Part shown: positions 5,809 through 7,175 of the stretch, piece after piece
How the letters are laid out: every line of letters begins with the position of its first letter
Position numbering within the stretch: the stretch's first letter is position 1
Assembly (NCBI GenBank): GCA_029567025.1
Contig: JAKQLT010000164.1
Span: 1 to 7,175, forward strand
From: Candidatus Omnitrophota bacterium
GTDB lineage: Bacteria; Omnitrophota; Gorgyraeia; Zapsychrales; Zapsychraceae
Reading direction: 5' to 3'
Length of the DNA: 7,175 nt
Notes under the pieces: generated by a model
Told to the model about the DNA's origin: nothing
The model's input: only the letters and a program-made list of their open reading frames with translations
Databases searched by the model: none
Made by a program: the position numbers and the translations under genes

Positions 5809-6261
5809 ATGAATGCTGTTAAAAAAATATTGGCAGAAACAAAACTAAAAGAGCTTATGTCTAAAAAAGTCATTTCGATTAATATCAATGCGCCGTTTAG
5901 CGAAGTCCCCCAAAAATTTCAAAGTGCGGGTATTCGTCATTTACCGGTTATCGATGACAGCGGAAAATTTCTTGGGATTATGACTGAAAGAGAAATGTAT
6001 AAAATCCATTCTCCCCGAAAATTGATGGATGGCACATGGTATTATGACGAAGAAATGCTTAATGATGTCATTTTAAAACATGTAATGATAAAAGATGTTT
6101 TTTGCCTTGATCCAGAAAGCGCGATGGGGGAAGCCTTAGTTTATATGGCGAATCATAAAAGCGGTTGTATTCCTGTTGTGGATAAGAATGGGGCGCTTAA
6201 AGGCATTGTAACGCAGTATGATTTTATAAAGAAAGCCGCGCAATTATATTTGGAAAAATAA
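5809..6261 (+). CDS. Two-CBS-domain (Bateman module) protein
   Basis: This 150-residue stand-alone protein consists of a pair of CBS domains, which together normally bind adenine nucleotides (AMP, ATP, SAM or c-di-AMP) and act as an energy or ligand sensor. CBS1 spans about 12-66 (LMSKKVISINI start, then GIRHLPVIDDSGKFLGIMTERE). CBS2 spans about 91-147 (VMIKDVFCLDPESAMGEAL, then GCIPVVDKNGALKGIVTQYDF). A linker (67-90) joins them. Both domains keep the typical H/CxPVVD-GxLxGIxTxxD pattern, with Thr59 and Thr135 followed by Glu/Asp at the ribose-contacting positions, so ligand binding is plausible. There is no fused catalytic, channel or transporter domain. The ATG at 5809 has AAAAAGGA (5794-5801) 7 nt upstream. 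It is the second gene of a likely GNAT-CBS operon that ends at the terminator at 6315-6349. Which partner it regulates is unknown; the GNAT enzyme is the obvious candidate by position. Confidence 0.92.
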   Translation: MNAVKKILAETKLKELMSKKVISININAPFSEVPQKFQSAGIRHLPVIDDSGKFLGIMTEREMYKIHSPRKLMDGTWYYDEEMLNDVILKHVMIKDVFCLDPESAMGEALVYMANHKSGCIPVVDKNGALKGIVTQYDFIKKAAQLYLEK

Positions 6262-6263
6262 TA

Positions 6264-6313
6264 TTTTTACCTTTTCCTCACCCCCGAGGTGGGGAAAAGG
6301 GGCGGGGTAAAAA
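6264..6313. repeat. GC-rich compound hairpin, possible dispersed palindromic repeat
   Basis: An inner stem pairs 6272-6282 (TTTTCCTCACC) with 6288-6298 (GGTGGGGAAAA), one wobble, loop CCCGA. An outer 8-bp stem pairs 6264-6271 (TTTTTACC) with 6306-6313 (GGTAAAAA), leaving a one-sided GGGGCGG bulge (6299-6305). It stands out as a C-rich then G-rich block in AT-rich DNA and resembles the short C-rich/G-rich palindromes dispersed between genes in many bacteria. It may also help stop transcription. Repeat status cannot be shown from one copy. Confidence 0.5.
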
Positions 6314-6314
6314 G

Positions 6315-6349
6315 AAAAAGGCTGATCCAAATTTCGGATCAGCCTTTTA
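6315..6349. terminator. Bidirectional Rho-independent terminator
   Basis: A perfect 13-bp stem pairs 6316-6328 (AAAAGGCTGATCC) with 6336-6348 (GGATCAGCCTTTT) around a 7-nt loop. The T tract on the + strand and the A tract on the left give a usable U run in both directions. It lies between convergent genes, the CBS gene (+) and the symporter gene (-), and should terminate both. Confidence 0.9.
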
Positions 6350-6391
6350 TATTCCCTATATCCCATGACAGAATATAGAGGAGGAGATGCA

Positions 6392-7111
6392 TTATTTTAC
6401 ATGTTTAAAACATGCGTCCACATGCTCTTTCGATAATTTCTTTGTAAATAGGCTTACCACAAATGCTACTATAAAAGAAATAGGTAAAATGACCACAATA
6501 GCATCAACCACCACCCATGGGAAATTGGCGAGAGTTGGTTTGCTAAAAATAAATTGACAAAGCCCTAAAGCTTCGGATTCTTTTTTGTGAATAAAAAGAA
6601 GCCAAAAAACAGTTCCGAAAAATCCTACTATCATGCTGGCGATAGCACCGGCCTTTGTCATTCCTTTCCAGAAAAGCGCGCCGATGAATGTCGGCAAGAA
6701 TGTGGTGGCGCAAAGTCCAAAAAAGATGGAAGTGGCAATTGCGATAATGCTGACAGGAAGGAATTTTCCTAAAAACGCTGTTAAAAGAACCATAACAATA
6801 ATTCCTAAACGCGTTAAAAGAATAGTGTGTTGAGCCTGTTTTCCTTTGAAAATAACTTTTTCGAAAAGATCACGTCCAAATGCCGTTCCCATAGCATGAA
6901 ACTGTGAGCTTGAAGTTGACATAGCCGCGGCTAATAAGGAAAGCATAAAAATATAAACAAACCATGTCGGCATGGCACTATTGATATACATGGGAATGAT
7001 TTTATCAATATTTCGGTTGAGACAAACCGCTGGCGCTTGCCCCGTAACAGTCAGTATACGGGCAACTGCTCTTGGTAAACAGGGAAAGGAGAATGTGATG
7101 AAGAGAAGCAT
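6392..7111 (-). CDS. Sodium:solute symporter (SSS family), C-terminal half; N-terminus missing
   Basis: This encodes the C-terminal part of an inner-membrane Na+-coupled symporter (PutP/PanF/SGLT superfamily, LeuT fold). Counting from the in-frame ATG at 7111, IDKIIPMYINSAMPTWF (35-51) leads into a helix with AAAMSTSSS (61-69). This aligns with the PutP segment holding the Na2-site Ser/Thr, here Ser65-Thr66. FGRDLFEK (78-85) follows, then four more helices (about 98-117, 118-142, 155-175, 200-222) and a basic tail ending KEHVDACFKHVK. Family members have about 450-550 residues and 11-13 helices, so the first half is absent. Homology is convincing only from about residue 32 on (bases up to about 7018). 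The preceding residues do not resemble the expected helix, and the frame stays open to the window edge through sequence that looks like a + strand lipoprotein gene. The start at 7111 is therefore not a real start. Substrate unknown. Confidence 0.8.
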   Translation of the reverse strand: MLLFITFSFPCLPRAVARILTVTGQAPAVCLNRNIDKIIPMYINSAMPTWFVYIFMLSLLAAAMSTSSSQFHAMGTAFGRDLFEKVIFKGKQAQHTILLTRLGIIVMVLLTAFLGKFLPVSIIAIATSIFFGLCATTFLPTFIGALFWKGMTKAGAIASMIVGFFGTVFWLLFIHKKESEALGLCQFIFSKPTLANFPWVVVDAIVVILPISFIVAFVVSLFTKKLSKEHVDACFKHVK

Positions 7112-7175
7112 TATTGTTGCAGGTCTTCTCGGGTGCGTCGCGCTGCTTGCCTTGTCTGCCGGGTGCAGTAGTGAC
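7098..7175 (+). CDS. Lipoprotein signal peptide, start of a gene cut by the window end
   Basis: Twenty-six codons are visible before the window ends. The ATG at 7098 follows AAAGGAG (7085-7091) at 6 nt, the best-placed ribosome binding site in the window. A GTG at 7095 is in frame but too close; the ATG at 7093 meets a stop at once. The peptide has a basic n-region (KR, residues 2-3), a hydrophobic h-region (about 4-18) and a lipobox LSAGC (19-23), followed by SSD. Cys23 would be lipidated after signal peptidase II cleavage, and Asp at +4 does not resemble the classic +2 inner-membrane retention signal. The mature protein is unseen, so no function can be given. Codon choice and 55% GC differ from the AT-rich genes to the left, and it runs over the place where the convergent symporter's N-terminal half should be. 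Confidence 0.6.
   Translation, partial: MKRSIIVAGLLGCVALLALSAGCSSD

Noticed and set aside
6387..6557. 56-residue + strand frame preceded by AGGAGG (6379-6384)
   Set aside because: The purine run is only 2 nt from the ATG, and the frame lies antisense to the well-supported symporter C-terminus; the peptide has no recognisable pattern.
6587..6833. Overlapping + strand frames inside the symporter gene
   Set aside because: Both are antisense shadows of conserved transmembrane coding sequence; products are basic low-complexity strings.

Overview
This is a 7,175-base, AT-rich window (37% GC counted over 6901-7020). It comes from a bacterium, probably a Gram-negative-type uncultured lineage. I cannot name the phylum. 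A weak inference from the style of the class I PPK2, the YbiT-type ABC-F protein and the two small proteins would be the PVC/Omnitrophota neighbourhood. The window cuts a gene at each end, so it may be a whole short metagenomic contig.

Layout on the + strand: the C-terminal winged helix of a Fic-family protein (2-208) and its terminator; a class I polyphosphate kinase 2 (448-1275) closed by a 12-bp terminator hairpin; a MATE-family efflux protein with a TTG start (1397-2821); a 68-residue unknown protein with its own extended -10 promoter (2919-3125); a terminator; an 80-residue putative helix-turn-helix protein (3251-3493); a YbiT-like ABC-F ATPase (3586-5202); and a GNAT acetyltransferase followed 24 nt later by a two-CBS-domain protein (5278-5784, 5809-6261), probably one operon. 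A GC-rich compound hairpin and a strong bidirectional terminator (6264-6349) then separate these genes from the convergent C-terminal half of a sodium:solute symporter on the - strand (6392 to about 7020-7060).

Most genes here are ordinary housekeeping or accessory functions: polyphosphate/nucleotide metabolism, drug export, ribosome-associated ATPase, acetyltransfer, adenylate sensing and solute uptake. They look like a series of short independent transcription units rather than one pathway. I found no phage, transposon, CRISPR, toxin-antitoxin or biosynthetic cluster, and no convincing new system.

The most unusual spot is the right end. From about 7021 the GC content rises to 54% (84 of 155 bases). 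The + strand there carries a strong ribosome binding site and a textbook lipoprotein signal peptide (7098-7175), exactly where the N-terminal half of the symporter should continue on the - strand. Both cannot be intact, so this is either an assembly chimera or a real rearrangement breakpoint. Secondary points of interest are the degenerate second Walker A of the ABC-F protein, the terminator placed in the apparent leader of the HTH-like gene, and the conserved-looking 68-residue orphan.
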